Part shown: in pieces, positions 8,168 to 16,319 of the stretch
Layout: every line of letters begins with the position of its first letter
Numbering within the stretch: the stretch's first letter is position 1
Assembly (NCBI GenBank): GCA_015662405.1
Contig: DQUE01000135.1
Span: forward strand, 1-27,638
Source of the DNA: Sulfurimonas autotrophica
GTDB lineage: Bacteria; Campylobacterota; Campylobacteria; Campylobacterales; Sulfurimonadaceae
Length of the DNA: 27,638 nucleotides
Reading direction: 5' to 3'
Notes under the pieces: model-generated
Database searches by the model: none
What the model saw: only the letters and a program-made list of their open reading frames with translations
What the model was told of the DNA's origin: nothing
Translations under genes and position numbers: made by a program

Positions 8168-8199
8168 TGGTATTCCTTCTTGGAAAAATTAATGCGCAT

Positions 8200-8205
8200 A
8201 TTATA
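8200..8205 (-). promoter_or_regulatory. Probable -10 box of prs
   Basis: A perfect TATAAT on the minus strand lies 32 bases before the prs ATG, in the 60-bp gap after the perR-like gene. There is no recognisable -35. Such -10-only promoters with AT-rich upstream DNA are common in Helicobacter and Campylobacter. A short dyad, CAGAA-CATT-TTCTG, sits directly upstream. Confidence 0.5.
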
Positions 8206-8227
8206 CAGAAAATGTTCTGAGTATATG

Positions 8228-8635
8228 TTAAAGTTGTTGACACTTTTGACAAAGTCCAGATAAAACCAAATCTGCTTTGTCAATTTTAAAATGGGAAACT
8301 TGTGAAGCGAGTTGTGTGGTTTGCGAAAGGTCAAGCATAATGTCTTTAATTGCGTTGCATTTTGTGCATACCACATGGGAATGTCTCTCTTTTGACAATT
8401 CATATACTGATTTTTCATTCGGAATTTTTACTTCTTGAATGAAAGCATTCTCAATCATAATATTAATATTTTTGTATATAGTAGCTAGCGAAATAGAGTT
8501 AAACTTTTGCAACATAACTTCATAAAGCTTTTCTATCGTCATGTGACCATTGCAATCTAATGCATTTGCTATTTCTAATCTTTGAGGCGTTGCCTTTAAA
8601 TGATGCTCTCTTAACATGCGTGTATAATTATTCAT
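8228..8635 (-). CDS. perR: Fur-family metalloregulator, PerR-like
   Basis: A 135-residue DNA-binding repressor of the Fur superfamily. A winged helix (about 10-80) contains LKATPQRLEI and the recognition segment SLATIYKNINIM. The dimerisation domain has the structural zinc cysteines C90xxC93 and C129xxC132. Predicted regulatory metal ligands are H31, E79, H85, H87 and D98. The Asp at 98 matches the B. subtilis PerR D104 position, where iron-sensing Fur has Glu, so peroxide sensing is favoured; this is inference from motif alignment. Gene size and sequence resemble Campylobacter PerR. A TATAAT ends only 6 bases before the ATG, so the message may be leaderless; M7 is an alternative start. It lies 38 bp after holA. 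Confidence 0.9.
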   Translation of the reverse strand: MNNYTRMLREHHLKATPQRLEIANALDCNGHMTIEKLYEVMLQKFNSISLATIYKNINIMIENAFIQEVKIPNEKSVYELSKERHSHVVCTKCNAIKDIMLDLSQTTQLASQVSHFKIDKADLVLSGLCQKCQQL

Positions 8636-8641
8636 AATGGA

Positions 8642-8647
8642 ATTATA
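8642..8647 (-). promoter_or_regulatory. -10 box immediately before the perR-like start codon
   Basis: A perfect TATAAT (minus strand, 8647-8642) is separated from the ATG (8635) by six bases, so transcription would begin at or next to the A of the ATG. No ribosome binding site and no clear -35 are seen. Confidence 0.45.
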
Positions 8648-8673
8648 TACTACAAATATTTAAAAAGAGTTTT

Positions 8674-9642
8674 TTAAATCAGTTTTTGTAATCGGATTAA
8701 GCTTGAGAGGAGAAGTGCACTTTTATCACTATGTGCACTTTTCATTTGTAACTCACTCTTTAAAAGCAGTTCATGAAGTTTTAAATAGGTTTGTGGTTTG
8801 ATTTTAATAGCTGCTGATGCCTTTTGTTCAACAACAAATGAGGGGGCAGGGTAGCCTAAAATATCTAAGGCATTTGGCGCACCATTTATACGAATATAGA
8901 TATGAAACATATAGAGTTGTGTCAAAGAGGTAGTAATGGCACTAATGATTCTTATCTCATCTTCACCATGTTCTAGCAGATTTTGTAAATTTTGTCTAAA
9001 ATCTTTTTTCTCAAGGAGCTTTTTTACAAATTCATCAAGATTGACACTAGCAAGCCCATAGACTAAACTGTCAACATCTTTTGTTGTAACAGCTCTATCA
9101 AATACGCGAAATTTCTCTATCTCATTTGCGGCAAGAGCGACATCACCGTTATGGATTTTAAGCAGATGTGAGATTGTATATTTGTCTATATTAACACCTT
9201 TTTCTTGGGCGAGTTGTGCAATGATGTTTTGTGCTTCATACTCTTTTGGATGAAAAAATCGTACGCTCATTGTAGTTGTTTTAGCAAAGGTTTTTTTATT
9301 GTTGTATGTTTTATAGTCTGATCCATAGTAGGCATAAACAAAAATATTGTCTGGGTTTTTTTCACACAGAGCCAAGAGTATATCAAGCTCTTTTTTAGGA
9401 ATTTTTTTTTCGCGTTTAATAACGAGAATATTTCTATCTCCAAAAAGTGAGCCTTGTGAGAGATGGGCTTTTGCTAAATGGAAGTCATACTCATCATGGT
9501 AGCATGTAAGGATATTTGCCTCTTCTATATTTGTAAGCATTTTTGTATACATATCTATTAAAAAGCTGCTTTCACCAAAGAAAACAAAACTGTTTGAGAC
9601 AGTTTTATTCTGTATATGCTTGTCAAGCTCGTTTTTATACAT
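8674..9642 (-). CDS. holA: DNA polymerase III, delta subunit
   Basis: Clamp-loader subunit that opens the sliding clamp. The 322-residue sequence is divergent, as delta usually is, but follows the family: an N-terminal SSFLIDMYTKML segment, SLFGDRNILVIKREKKI, a lid-like region near 145-185 with ISHLLKIHNGDVALAANEIEKF, and a helical collar domain. The start ATG overlaps the rnr stop by one base (TAATG), so translation is coupled to rnr. The gene is 38 bp upstream of perR. The identification rests on overall pattern and is good rather than absolute. Confidence 0.9.
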   Translation of the reverse strand: MYKNELDKHIQNKTVSNSFVFFGESSFLIDMYTKMLTNIEEANILTCYHDEYDFHLAKAHLSQGSLFGDRNILVIKREKKIPKKELDILLALCEKNPDNIFVYAYYGSDYKTYNNKKTFAKTTTMSVRFFHPKEYEAQNIIAQLAQEKGVNIDKYTISHLLKIHNGDVALAANEIEKFRVFDRAVTTKDVDSLVYGLASVNLDEFVKKLLEKKDFRQNLQNLLEHGEDEIRIISAITTSLTQLYMFHIYIRINGAPNALDILGYPAPSFVVEQKASAAIKIKPQTYLKLHELLLKSELQMKSAHSDKSALLLSSLIRLQKLI

Positions 9643-11582
9643 TATTGATCTACTTTTGCAACCACTGAGGCATAAATTTTAGCTTTTGCTATATCAACTT
9701 TGTCAATTCTGATAATGACATCTTCAAATAAGGCAACATCTGCTCCACTTGTAAAATGAAGTTTTGCGCCGATGATTGCATCATGAAGCTCTGCACGCAG
9801 TTCAGGATCTGTAGATGTGATTCTTGCTTTGAACTCTTTGTTGCAGTTTTTCTCTGCCCATCGTGCATATTTTCTTGCTTTATATTCAGACTCTACGATC
9901 ATCGCCTCACGCTCTTTTTCACTGATAGCCATACTAAGAGATTCAATATTTCTTAAAACATATGATTGCTCTTGCGTATCACCTCTATTGATTGCTTTTA
10001 ATAGTCTGTGAACAATTAAATCACTATATCTTCTAATAGGGGAAGTAAAATGGGTATACTCGTAAAAACCCAAACCAAAATGACCAACATTTATAGGTGA
10101 ATAGCGTGCTTGCATCTGTGCTTGAATGATAAGCGTATCAACTTCGGACACAATACCCATCTCTTTTGCCTGTTTTTGTATGGAGTCAATTGTCTCTTTT
10201 ATGGTGCTTTTAATCTCTACATGAATACCAATACCAGCAAGCTCTTGATACAATTTTTGAAGCTTTGCTTGACTTGGTGGTTCATGAATTCTAAAAATCC
10301 CTCTTTTGTAACGTTTGGCCGCTTCTTTGTTTGCTAAAAGCATACAGTCTTCGATAAGTCCGTGAGAAGGAGTCTCCTGTGCTATAGTAGTTGCAACAAG
10401 GTTTGTATTTTCATCTAATGTCATTTCTATTTCAGTGGAATGAAATGCAAAACCTTCTTGTAAACGTTTTTCTTTGAGCCTGTCGGTTACATTTTTGAGC
10501 TTATTTATCCAGCGAAATATCTCTTCTTCTTCTTGTGTTTGTGCATGCAGTTTCTTTTCTAAAAAGAGATCAATCTCTTCATAGGTAAATCTTCTCTTTG
10601 AATGAATAATTGCCTCATAAACTTCGGATTTTACCACTTCAAGGGTTTTTAGATCGAGTTTCATTTCAAAGACGTAGGCAAGTCTGTCTTTATGTGGTTG
10701 GAGGGAGCATAATGTTTCACTCAACTCACGTGGTAACATAGGAATAGATCGATGTGGTAAGTAAATGGAAAAACTTCTATAGATCGCTTCTGTATCTATA
10801 GGGCCAAAAGGGGTAACATATTCGCTAACATCAGCAATGGCAACATAAAGGGTTTCATTTTTATCATCCCAGTAGATTGCATCATCAAAATCCTTTGCAG
10901 TAACTGGGTCAATAGTACAAAATGTTAAATCTCTTAAATCTTTTCGTTTTGGGTATTTTGAAGCATTTACCGGCTTGAAAGAGCGGGCAATTTTTAATAC
11001 CTCTTCATCAAATTCATCATGTTTGTTAAATTGTGCAAGAACAATCTTTTCATCAACTTTTGGATCTTTTATATTACCGATTTTTTCTAAGATCCTATTT
11101 TCACAATTATCAATTTTAAATAGATCACCAACTTCATAACCTTGGAGCTCTTGCGGTGACATCTCTACACCAATTGGGTACTCTGTTTTGAGATCTACTA
11201 AGCTTTTGTGCCCCTCTTTTATAATAACGGAAGCGACACTGTATGTTTGCTCTTTGCCGACAATTTCTACAACCTTGGCACTAGGAGGTCCTCTATGGCC
11301 AAGAAGCCTTTGTACAATTACAAGGTCTCCTTCATTTGCAAGACCTAGACCATCTTCAGGTATAAAAAGATCTTTGATATTTTCGCCTATTACATGTAAA
11401 TAGGCTGTACCTTTTTGAATGAGTCCAAGTGTACCGGCACGGTATTTGGAATTAAATTTATATATATTGTGCTTGTGTGTAAGGTATTTCTTTGCAAGCC
11501 ATTGGCGAATGTAAGGAAGTTCCTCTTCTGTGATGTCTTGTTCACTCAACCCATGAGTGACTCTTATAAGTAGTGATTTCAA
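9642..11582 (-). CDS. rnr: Ribonuclease R (RNB-family 3'-5' exoribonuclease)
   Basis: Processive 3'-5' exoribonuclease that degrades structured RNA. N-terminal cold-shock-like RNA-binding regions (about 45-160) precede the RNB catalytic domain (about 210-540). The acidic quartet has the family spacing: D225, D231, D233, D234 in TIDPVTAKDFDDAIYW. The conserved ARYSPINVGHFGLG and FTSPIRRYSDLIVHR motifs follow. At 646 residues it is much shorter than E. coli RNase R (813), and the C-terminal 70 residues show only a degenerate S1 domain; short forms are usual in this phylum. The start is TTG at 11582 with a weak ribosome site. It is 13 bp behind the HDOD gene and coupled to holA. Confidence 0.96.
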   Translation of the reverse strand: MKSLLIRVTHGLSEQDITEEELPYIRQWLAKKYLTHKHNIYKFNSKYRAGTLGLIQKGTAYLHVIGENIKDLFIPEDGLGLANEGDLVIVQRLLGHRGPPSAKVVEIVGKEQTYSVASVIIKEGHKSLVDLKTEYPIGVEMSPQELQGYEVGDLFKIDNCENRILEKIGNIKDPKVDEKIVLAQFNKHDEFDEEVLKIARSFKPVNASKYPKRKDLRDLTFCTIDPVTAKDFDDAIYWDDKNETLYVAIADVSEYVTPFGPIDTEAIYRSFSIYLPHRSIPMLPRELSETLCSLQPHKDRLAYVFEMKLDLKTLEVVKSEVYEAIIHSKRRFTYEEIDLFLEKKLHAQTQEEEEIFRWINKLKNVTDRLKEKRLQEGFAFHSTEIEMTLDENTNLVATTIAQETPSHGLIEDCMLLANKEAAKRYKRGIFRIHEPPSQAKLQKLYQELAGIGIHVEIKSTIKETIDSIQKQAKEMGIVSEVDTLIIQAQMQARYSPINVGHFGLGFYEYTHFTSPIRRYSDLIVHRLLKAINRGDTQEQSYVLRNIESLSMAISEKEREAMIVESEYKARKYARWAEKNCNKEFKARITSTDPELRAELHDAIIGAKLHFTSGADVALFEDVIIRIDKVDIAKAKIYASVVAKVDQ

Positions 11583-11595
11583 TGAATTGTATTCT

Positions 11596-12396
11596 TTATT
11601 TTATGCATTCTATAGCTTGATCAAAACTGTCCATATCAAGTCCATATTTTTGTATTAACTCTTTGGCAGCTGAAATGCTATCCTCTGTAACCACGCCTGT
11701 AATTGGAACGGTAACTCTTACCACTTGAAGTATTTTAGCAGCTTTTTTGTCATTCTCTGCCGCAGCATTTGGGTTTTGACAGTTTCTGATAACATTAACA
11801 AGACCCTCTTCAAATTTCCATTGTGCAAAAATAGTAGCACTTACTTCTGGCGTATCGACATTGACTATTCTTCTCTCAGCAGCTTCAACATCTCCTGTCT
11901 CTTGCATTGCACTCTTGAACTCTTCTTTTTTGTTATCGGCCATTATTTGTTGGGCTATGAGTACTTTTCCAATCTCTACTAAAAATGCTGCAGGTGATAA
12001 AATACCCATGAAACTGTTTTCTCTTTTTAGACACCATGCTGTTGTGAGAGCATGCTGCTTTTTTGAAAGCTCTGAAAACATCTCATTTGTGATGCCATAT
12101 GGTGATAAATCAAGAGCAAAACTCTTTTTTACTATTGAAGCCAAAGCAAATCCACGAACAGTACCCATACCAAAAAGACCTACTGCTTGGCTAATGGCAT
12201 TGATTTCTCTAGAAAAACCGTAAAGGGGAGAGTTTGCTGCTTTTAAAATATCAGCAGTGAGTAGTGGATCTTTTTCTAAAATTTTTGCCATATCGTTAAA
12301 TGTAGCGTTAGGATCCTTGTAAACCCTTTCTATTTGAAGAGCAGATTCTGGAAGTGGTGGCAGTTGCTTAATTTTTTTTAGTATCTCTTCAGTCAT
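11596..12396 (-). CDS. HDOD-domain protein
   Basis: A single HDOD domain (HD-related output domain) of about 266 residues. The N-terminus MTEEILKKIKQLPPLPESA and the helix ILEKDPLLTADILKAANSPLYGF are typical; SQAVGLFGMGTVRGFAL is the next conserved block. HDOD proteins lack the full catalytic HD set and usually work in signalling, motility or stress regulation; no partner domain is present. I place the start at ATG 12396 because AGAGAG is six bases ahead of it; the in-frame ATG at 12402 touches that site. It is the first gene of the minus-strand run leading to rnr and holA and diverges from the 108-residue gene at 12514. Specific role unknown. Confidence 0.9.
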   Translation of the reverse strand: MTEEILKKIKQLPPLPESALQIERVYKDPNATFNDMAKILEKDPLLTADILKAANSPLYGFSREINAISQAVGLFGMGTVRGFALASIVKKSFALDLSPYGITNEMFSELSKKQHALTTAWCLKRENSFMGILSPAAFLVEIGKVLIAQQIMADNKKEEFKSAMQETGDVEAAERRIVNVDTPEVSATIFAQWKFEEGLVNVIRNCQNPNAAAENDKKAAKILQVVRVTVPITGVVTEDSISAAKELIQKYGLDMDSFDQAIECIK

Positions 12397-12513
12397 ATGC
12401 ATCTCTCTTTAATAATAGTCTTTATAATGTAATTATAGTATTAATAGCTAAATAAATACTGAATATTTACGAAAAGCTGTTATTATTTTTATTAAAAATA
12501 TAAGGAAATTTCC

Positions 12514-12840
12514 ATGCAAAATGATGCAGTACTTACGCAATTAAGATATGTACCCAATGATGCCCTAAAACAACAGCTCAAAAAAATTCAAAAAAATACT
12601 CCAGGATATGAAAAAATTGAGAAACACATTTTAGATTTAAATGAACACTTAAAAGTAAATAATGCATATGTGGCTCTTTCAAATACAAAAGATTATTTTA
12701 AAATTAAGGTTGAATCTCCTACACCTGAATTAGCACAAGAAGCACATGAAAAGATAGAACATTTTAGTGATAAATTTAAAGTAAAAATAGAAAAACTGCC
12801 AAATAAAGAGACCTATTATATCTTAGGATATGAGCATTAG
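12514..12840 (+). CDS. Conserved-looking small protein of unknown function (108 aa)
   Basis: I do not recognise this protein. It is 108 residues, soluble, charged and mainly helical at the N-terminus (LRYVPNDALKQQLKKIQK), with an alpha/beta pattern after residue 48. It has no signal peptide, cysteine or membrane segment. AAGGAAA six bases before the ATG and normal codon use support a real gene. It ends 10 bp before the GreB-like gene, whose ribosome site overlaps its stop codon, so the two are translated from one message. A role connected with transcription elongation is possible from context only. Confidence 0.8.
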   Translation: MQNDAVLTQLRYVPNDALKQQLKKIQKNTPGYEKIEKHILDLNEHLKVNNAYVALSNTKDYFKIKVESPTPELAQEAHEKIEHFSDKFKVKIEKLPNKETYYILGYEH

Positions 12841-12850
12841 GAGAAGTTAT

Positions 12851-13375
12851 ATGAAAGAGCCGATGAGCCTTGAAGGGTATGATAAACTGATAGAGGAGTT
12901 TAAGTACTTACTAGAAGTTGAAAAACCGAAAGTGGCTCATGAAAAACTTGTAGCAGCAGCACTTGGTGATAGAAGCGAAAATGCTGATTATCAAGCTGCA
13001 AAGGAGAAGTTGCGTTTTATAGATAAGAGGCTTTTTTATCTCAATACAATGATTCAAAATTCTCAAATTATTGACCCCTCTTTACATTTACATGAAAGTG
13101 TCGCTTTTGGTAGTACCGTAACACTGGTTGACTTTGCAACGGACAATAAAGAAGTCTATACATTGTGTGGTGTACTTGAGAGCGAACCAGAAAATAGGCT
13201 CATATCAATTCATGCACCTTTGGCAAAAGCGATGCTTGGAAAAAGGGTGGGAGATGAGATTCGAGTGCAGTTGCCCAATCAGACAAAAGAGTACGAAATT
13301 GAAAAAATAGAGTATAAAAACATCTTTTCATTAAAAAAGAGTATTCGTACAAAAAGCGATTTTTCTTTTCATTAA
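12851..13375 (+). CDS. greB: GreB-like transcription elongation factor
   Basis: Gre factors enter the RNA polymerase secondary channel and stimulate cleavage of backtracked RNA. The N-terminal coiled coil (about 5-78) carries ALGDRSENADYQ at its tip; D40 and E43 have the spacing of the metal-holding acidic pair of E. coli GreA (D41/E44). The segment GDRSENADYQ..K..LR.ID.R..YL matches GreB much better than GreA. The C-terminal FKBP-like domain has ISIHAPLAKAMLGKRVGDEI. Start is ATG 12851 with AGGAGA seven bases ahead; the longer in-frame start at 12830 lacks a site and lies inside the preceding gene. At 174 residues it has a basic C-terminal tail of about 15 residues beyond the usual end. Confidence 0.9.
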   Translation: MKEPMSLEGYDKLIEEFKYLLEVEKPKVAHEKLVAAALGDRSENADYQAAKEKLRFIDKRLFYLNTMIQNSQIIDPSLHLHESVAFGSTVTLVDFATDNKEVYTLCGVLESEPENRLISIHAPLAKAMLGKRVGDEIRVQLPNQTKEYEIEKIEYKNIFSLKKSIRTKSDFSFH

Positions 13376-13398
13376 AACAATTTTTACTATTGCTTCGA

Positions 13399-13404
13399 TA
13401 TAAT
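13399..13404 (+). promoter_or_regulatory. Probable -10 box of purL
   Basis: A perfect TATAAT lies 33 bases before the purL GTG in a 62-bp gap, preceded by T-rich DNA and no obvious -35. Position and leader length are reasonable for an epsilonproteobacterial promoter. Confidence 0.5.
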
Positions 13405-13437
13405 TCATTTTTAAAAACCAATTTTTAGGAAACACCT

Positions 13438-15654
13438 GTGAGCCAACAATTAGAAAATATTGATGAACAATTAGCCAACCACAAGCTTTCACAAGAAGAT
13501 TACAAACATATTAAAGAAATTTTAGGACGTGAGCCAAATTTAGTTGAATTAGGAATATTTTCAGCTATGTGGAGTGAACACTGCTCATATAAGTCTTCGA
13601 AAGTACACTTAAAAGGTTTTCCGACAAAAGCTCCTTGGGTTATACAAGGTCCTGGAGAAAATGCAGGTGTTATTGATATTGGTGATGGCTATGCGGCAGT
13701 TTTTAAAATGGAATCACATAATCATCCGAGCTTTATAGAACCATATCAAGGTGCTGCTACGGGTGTTGGTGGAATAATGCGTGATATTTTTACTATGGGG
13801 GCTCGTCCTGTTGCAAATTTAAATGCATTACGTTTTGGCAATATTTTAAATAAAGATGATATTTCTAAGCATCAACGCTATTTGGTCCGTGGTGTAACGG
13901 AGGGAATTGGTGGTTATGGTAATTGTATGGGTGTTCCTACTATCGGTGGAGAGACCAGTTTTGATGAGTGTTATAACGGAAATATTCTCGTTAATGCTTT
14001 TACTCTTGGTATTGCTAAAAGTGATGAAATATTTTATGGTAAGGCAGAAGGTGTGGGAAATCCTGTACTCTATGTAGGTGCGAAAACAGGTCGTGATGGT
14101 CTTGGTGGGGCTGTAATGAGCTCTGACAGTTTTACCGAAGAGAGTAAATCTTTGCGTCCTACTGTTCAAGTTGGTGATCCTTTTACTGAAAAACTGCTTT
14201 TAGAAGCCTGTTTAGAACTTTTTAAAACAGATCATGTTATTGGTATTCAAGATATGGGAGCTGCGGGGCTCACATCATCATCATTTGAAATGGCGGGACG
14301 TTCAGGTTCAGGAATGATTATGCATCTTGATAGAGTTCCTGCCCGTGAAGAGGGTATGACACCCTATGATTTTATGCTGAGTGAATCACAAGAGCGTATG
14401 CTTTTATGTGCGAAAAAAGGTTCAGAACAAGCAATCATTGATATTTTTAAAAAATGGGATTTAGATGCAGCTGTTATAGGTGAAGTAACAGATACTGGTA
14501 AAATGGAGCTTTTTTGGCATGGAGAAAAATGTGCTGAAGTTCCGGTTGACCCTGTGAGTGAAGAGGCTCCAGAATTACATCGTCCTATGAAAAAACCTGC
14601 CTATTTGGATGATATTCAAAAGGTAAGTATAGACGATTTTGAAAGAGTATCTAACCAAGAAGCTTTTGAAAAATTAACAAAATCTATGGAAGTGGTAGAT
14701 AAATCTTGGATTTATACACAATATGACTCTATGGTGCAGACAAACAGTGTGAAAATAGGTGGTATGCTTGATGCATCAGTAATCCGTGTAAAAGAGAATA
14801 AAAAAGCCTTAGCAATGTCGGCTGATTGTAATGTGCGCTACTGCTACATAGATCCAAAAATGGGAGCAGCGGCTGCTGTGGTTGAATCTGGGCGTAATGT
14901 TGCTATGAGTGGGGCAAGACCACTAGCTATTACAGATTGTCTTAATTATGGTAACCCTGAAAATCCCGAAGTTATGTGGCAATTTGGCGAAGGGTGTTTA
15001 GGTATTAAAGAAGCATGTGCTGCGCTTGTTACACCTGTTATAGGTGGAAATGTTTCACTCTATAATGAAACAAACGGTGTTTCAGTTTTTCCTACACCTT
15101 CAATTGCAACGGTCGGTGTAAATGATGATGAAAACAATGTTTTACTCTCAAGCTTTCAATCTGAGGGTAATGCTCTTTATCTTGTAGGCGAGAGTAAATC
15201 AGAATTTGGCGGCTCTTTATACATGAAAGAACTTTATAATAGAGTTGTGGGTGTTATACCGGAGATTGATTACAAAAAAGAACTAGCTCTTTGGGATTTA
15301 GTTATAGAAGCAAATAAGAAACATCTTTTAGCGTGTGCAAAAGATGCAAGTAGTGGTGGTGTGGCAATTGCACTGGCAAAAATGGCTGCTACAAGCGGAC
15401 TTGGTTGTGATGTAGATATGAGCGTTAGAGATGATAGAGATATTTTTGCAGAGAGTATGAGTCGTGCAATTCTTGAAGTGAAACCTGAAAACTGTGAAGC
15501 TTTTGAAGCAATGCTCGATGAATCAATGTCAATTGAAAAAATAGGAAGAGTAGGTGGTGATAGTGTTCGTATAAACGACGTTACTATGAGTATAGAAGAG
15601 TTGCAAGAGAATTATTTTACTACTTTTGCGAAAATAGTTGAACAAGATTTATAG
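13438..15654 (+). CDS. purL: Phosphoribosylformylglycinamidine synthase subunit PurL
   Basis: Fourth step of purine synthesis: ATP-dependent conversion of FGAR to FGAM, with ammonia supplied by PurQ and the complex bridged by PurS. At 738 residues this is the small PurL, so separate purQ and purS genes must exist elsewhere. Visible motifs: MWSEHCSYKSS (44-54) with the conserved His, MESHNHPSFIEPYQGAATGVGG (from 91), DASSGGVAIALAKM in the second half, and GGNVSLYNE (536-544). The start is GTG at 13438 with AGGAAA upstream; the N-terminus MSQQLENIDEQLANHKLS is appropriate for small PurL. It is the only purine gene before purH, separated from it by a lipoprotein gene. Confidence 0.98.
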   Translation: MSQQLENIDEQLANHKLSQEDYKHIKEILGREPNLVELGIFSAMWSEHCSYKSSKVHLKGFPTKAPWVIQGPGENAGVIDIGDGYAAVFKMESHNHPSFIEPYQGAATGVGGIMRDIFTMGARPVANLNALRFGNILNKDDISKHQRYLVRGVTEGIGGYGNCMGVPTIGGETSFDECYNGNILVNAFTLGIAKSDEIFYGKAEGVGNPVLYVGAKTGRDGLGGAVMSSDSFTEESKSLRPTVQVGDPFTEKLLLEACLELFKTDHVIGIQDMGAAGLTSSSFEMAGRSGSGMIMHLDRVPAREEGMTPYDFMLSESQERMLLCAKKGSEQAIIDIFKKWDLDAAVIGEVTDTGKMELFWHGEKCAEVPVDPVSEEAPELHRPMKKPAYLDDIQKVSIDDFERVSNQEAFEKLTKSMEVVDKSWIYTQYDSMVQTNSVKIGGMLDASVIRVKENKKALAMSADCNVRYCYIDPKMGAAAAVVESGRNVAMSGARPLAITDCLNYGNPENPEVMWQFGEGCLGIKEACAALVTPVIGGNVSLYNETNGVSVFPTPSIATVGVNDDENNVLLSSFQSEGNALYLVGESKSEFGGSLYMKELYNRVVGVIPEIDYKKELALWDLVIEANKKHLLACAKDASSGGVAIALAKMAATSGLGCDVDMSVRDDRDIFAESMSRAILEVKPENCEAFEAMLDESMSIEKIGRVGGDSVRINDVTMSIEELQENYFTTFAKIVEQDL

Positions 15655-15693
15655 TAATAGCAAAATCTTATAAAACTTTAATACATTTAGGTA

Positions 15694-15699
15694 TATAAT
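15694..15699 (+). promoter_or_regulatory. Probable -10 box of the lipoprotein gene
   Basis: TATAAT 32 bases before the ATG in the 77-bp gap after purL, with AT-rich upstream DNA and no clear -35. The ribosome site AAGGAAGAG follows at 15718-15726. Confidence 0.45.
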
Positions 15700-15731
15700 A
15701 ATCACGAAAATATCACATAAGGAAGAGATAA

Positions 15732-16319
15732 ATGAAAAAAAACATAATAACAGCGATAATTGCAATGAGTATTGCTTTTTTTGCATCAGGATGTGCAACA
15801 ATGCATATGGGTTGGACAGCAGTTACGAATCAACATAAATTGGATGATAAAGCAATGCCTGCATATGATGATATGTTTACAAAAGTTGCAAAATATGGTG
15901 ATCCTGCACGTGCAATGATGAAAGAGTGGAAAGTTGATCCGGATGTATCGGGTGATGATGTAAAAGAATCAATTGCTGCGTTGACTGAAGAGTATAACAT
16001 GCGATTAACTGGTTATGTAAAAATGTACACAAAAGAAGATGCAAAACCAGATGAAGTGGCAGAAGCAAGAATTTGGTCTTTATGTAATCTTACAACAGCA
16101 AAAATCTTCTTAAACTATTCACGTTACTATGGTGGTTTTATGCCATGTAGAATTATATATGTACGTTATGGTAACGGTGATGCATATTTAATTAGTATGG
16201 ATATGACACTTGCAATACATGGTGGCTACCCATTACCTCCAAAAATGTTAGAGGCTGCATTAAAGGTAAAAGAAGCAATGGAGAAAATTCCTGAGCGTGC
16301 TGCACATGGTGATTTTTAG
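15732..16319 (+). CDS. DUF302-like lipoprotein
   Basis: A 195-residue exported protein. The signal peptide MKKNIITAIIAMSIAFF ends in a lipobox ASGC with C21 as the expected lipidated residue; residue 22 is Ala, so outer-membrane sorting is likely by the +2 rule. The mature part is helical at first (40-105). The C-terminal part, FMPCRIIYVRYGNGDAYLIS (136-155) followed by MDMTL and LPPKMLEAALKVKEAMEKI, resembles the DUF302 fold (PF03625), found in many sulfur-oxidising epsilonproteobacteria, but function is unknown. C117 and C139 could matter for redox chemistry, which is speculation. It has its own -10 and a strong ribosome site and is followed by a terminator, so it is probably monocistronic. 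Confidence 0.85.
   Translation: MKKNIITAIIAMSIAFFASGCATMHMGWTAVTNQHKLDDKAMPAYDDMFTKVAKYGDPARAMMKEWKVDPDVSGDDVKESIAALTEEYNMRLTGYVKMYTKEDAKPDEVAEARIWSLCNLTTAKIFLNYSRYYGGFMPCRIIYVRYGNGDAYLISMDMTLAIHGGYPLPPKMLEAALKVKEAMEKIPERAAHGDF

Noticed and set aside
8206..8219. CAGAA-CATT-TTCTG dyad after perR as a terminator or Fur box
   Set aside because: Only a 5-bp stem, followed by TATAAT rather than a T-run, and no match to a known Fur or PerR box.
12830..12850. Longer GreB-like start at 12830
   Set aside because: It has no ribosome site, overlaps the preceding gene, and adds residues (MSIRRSY) not expected before the conserved MKEPMS start.
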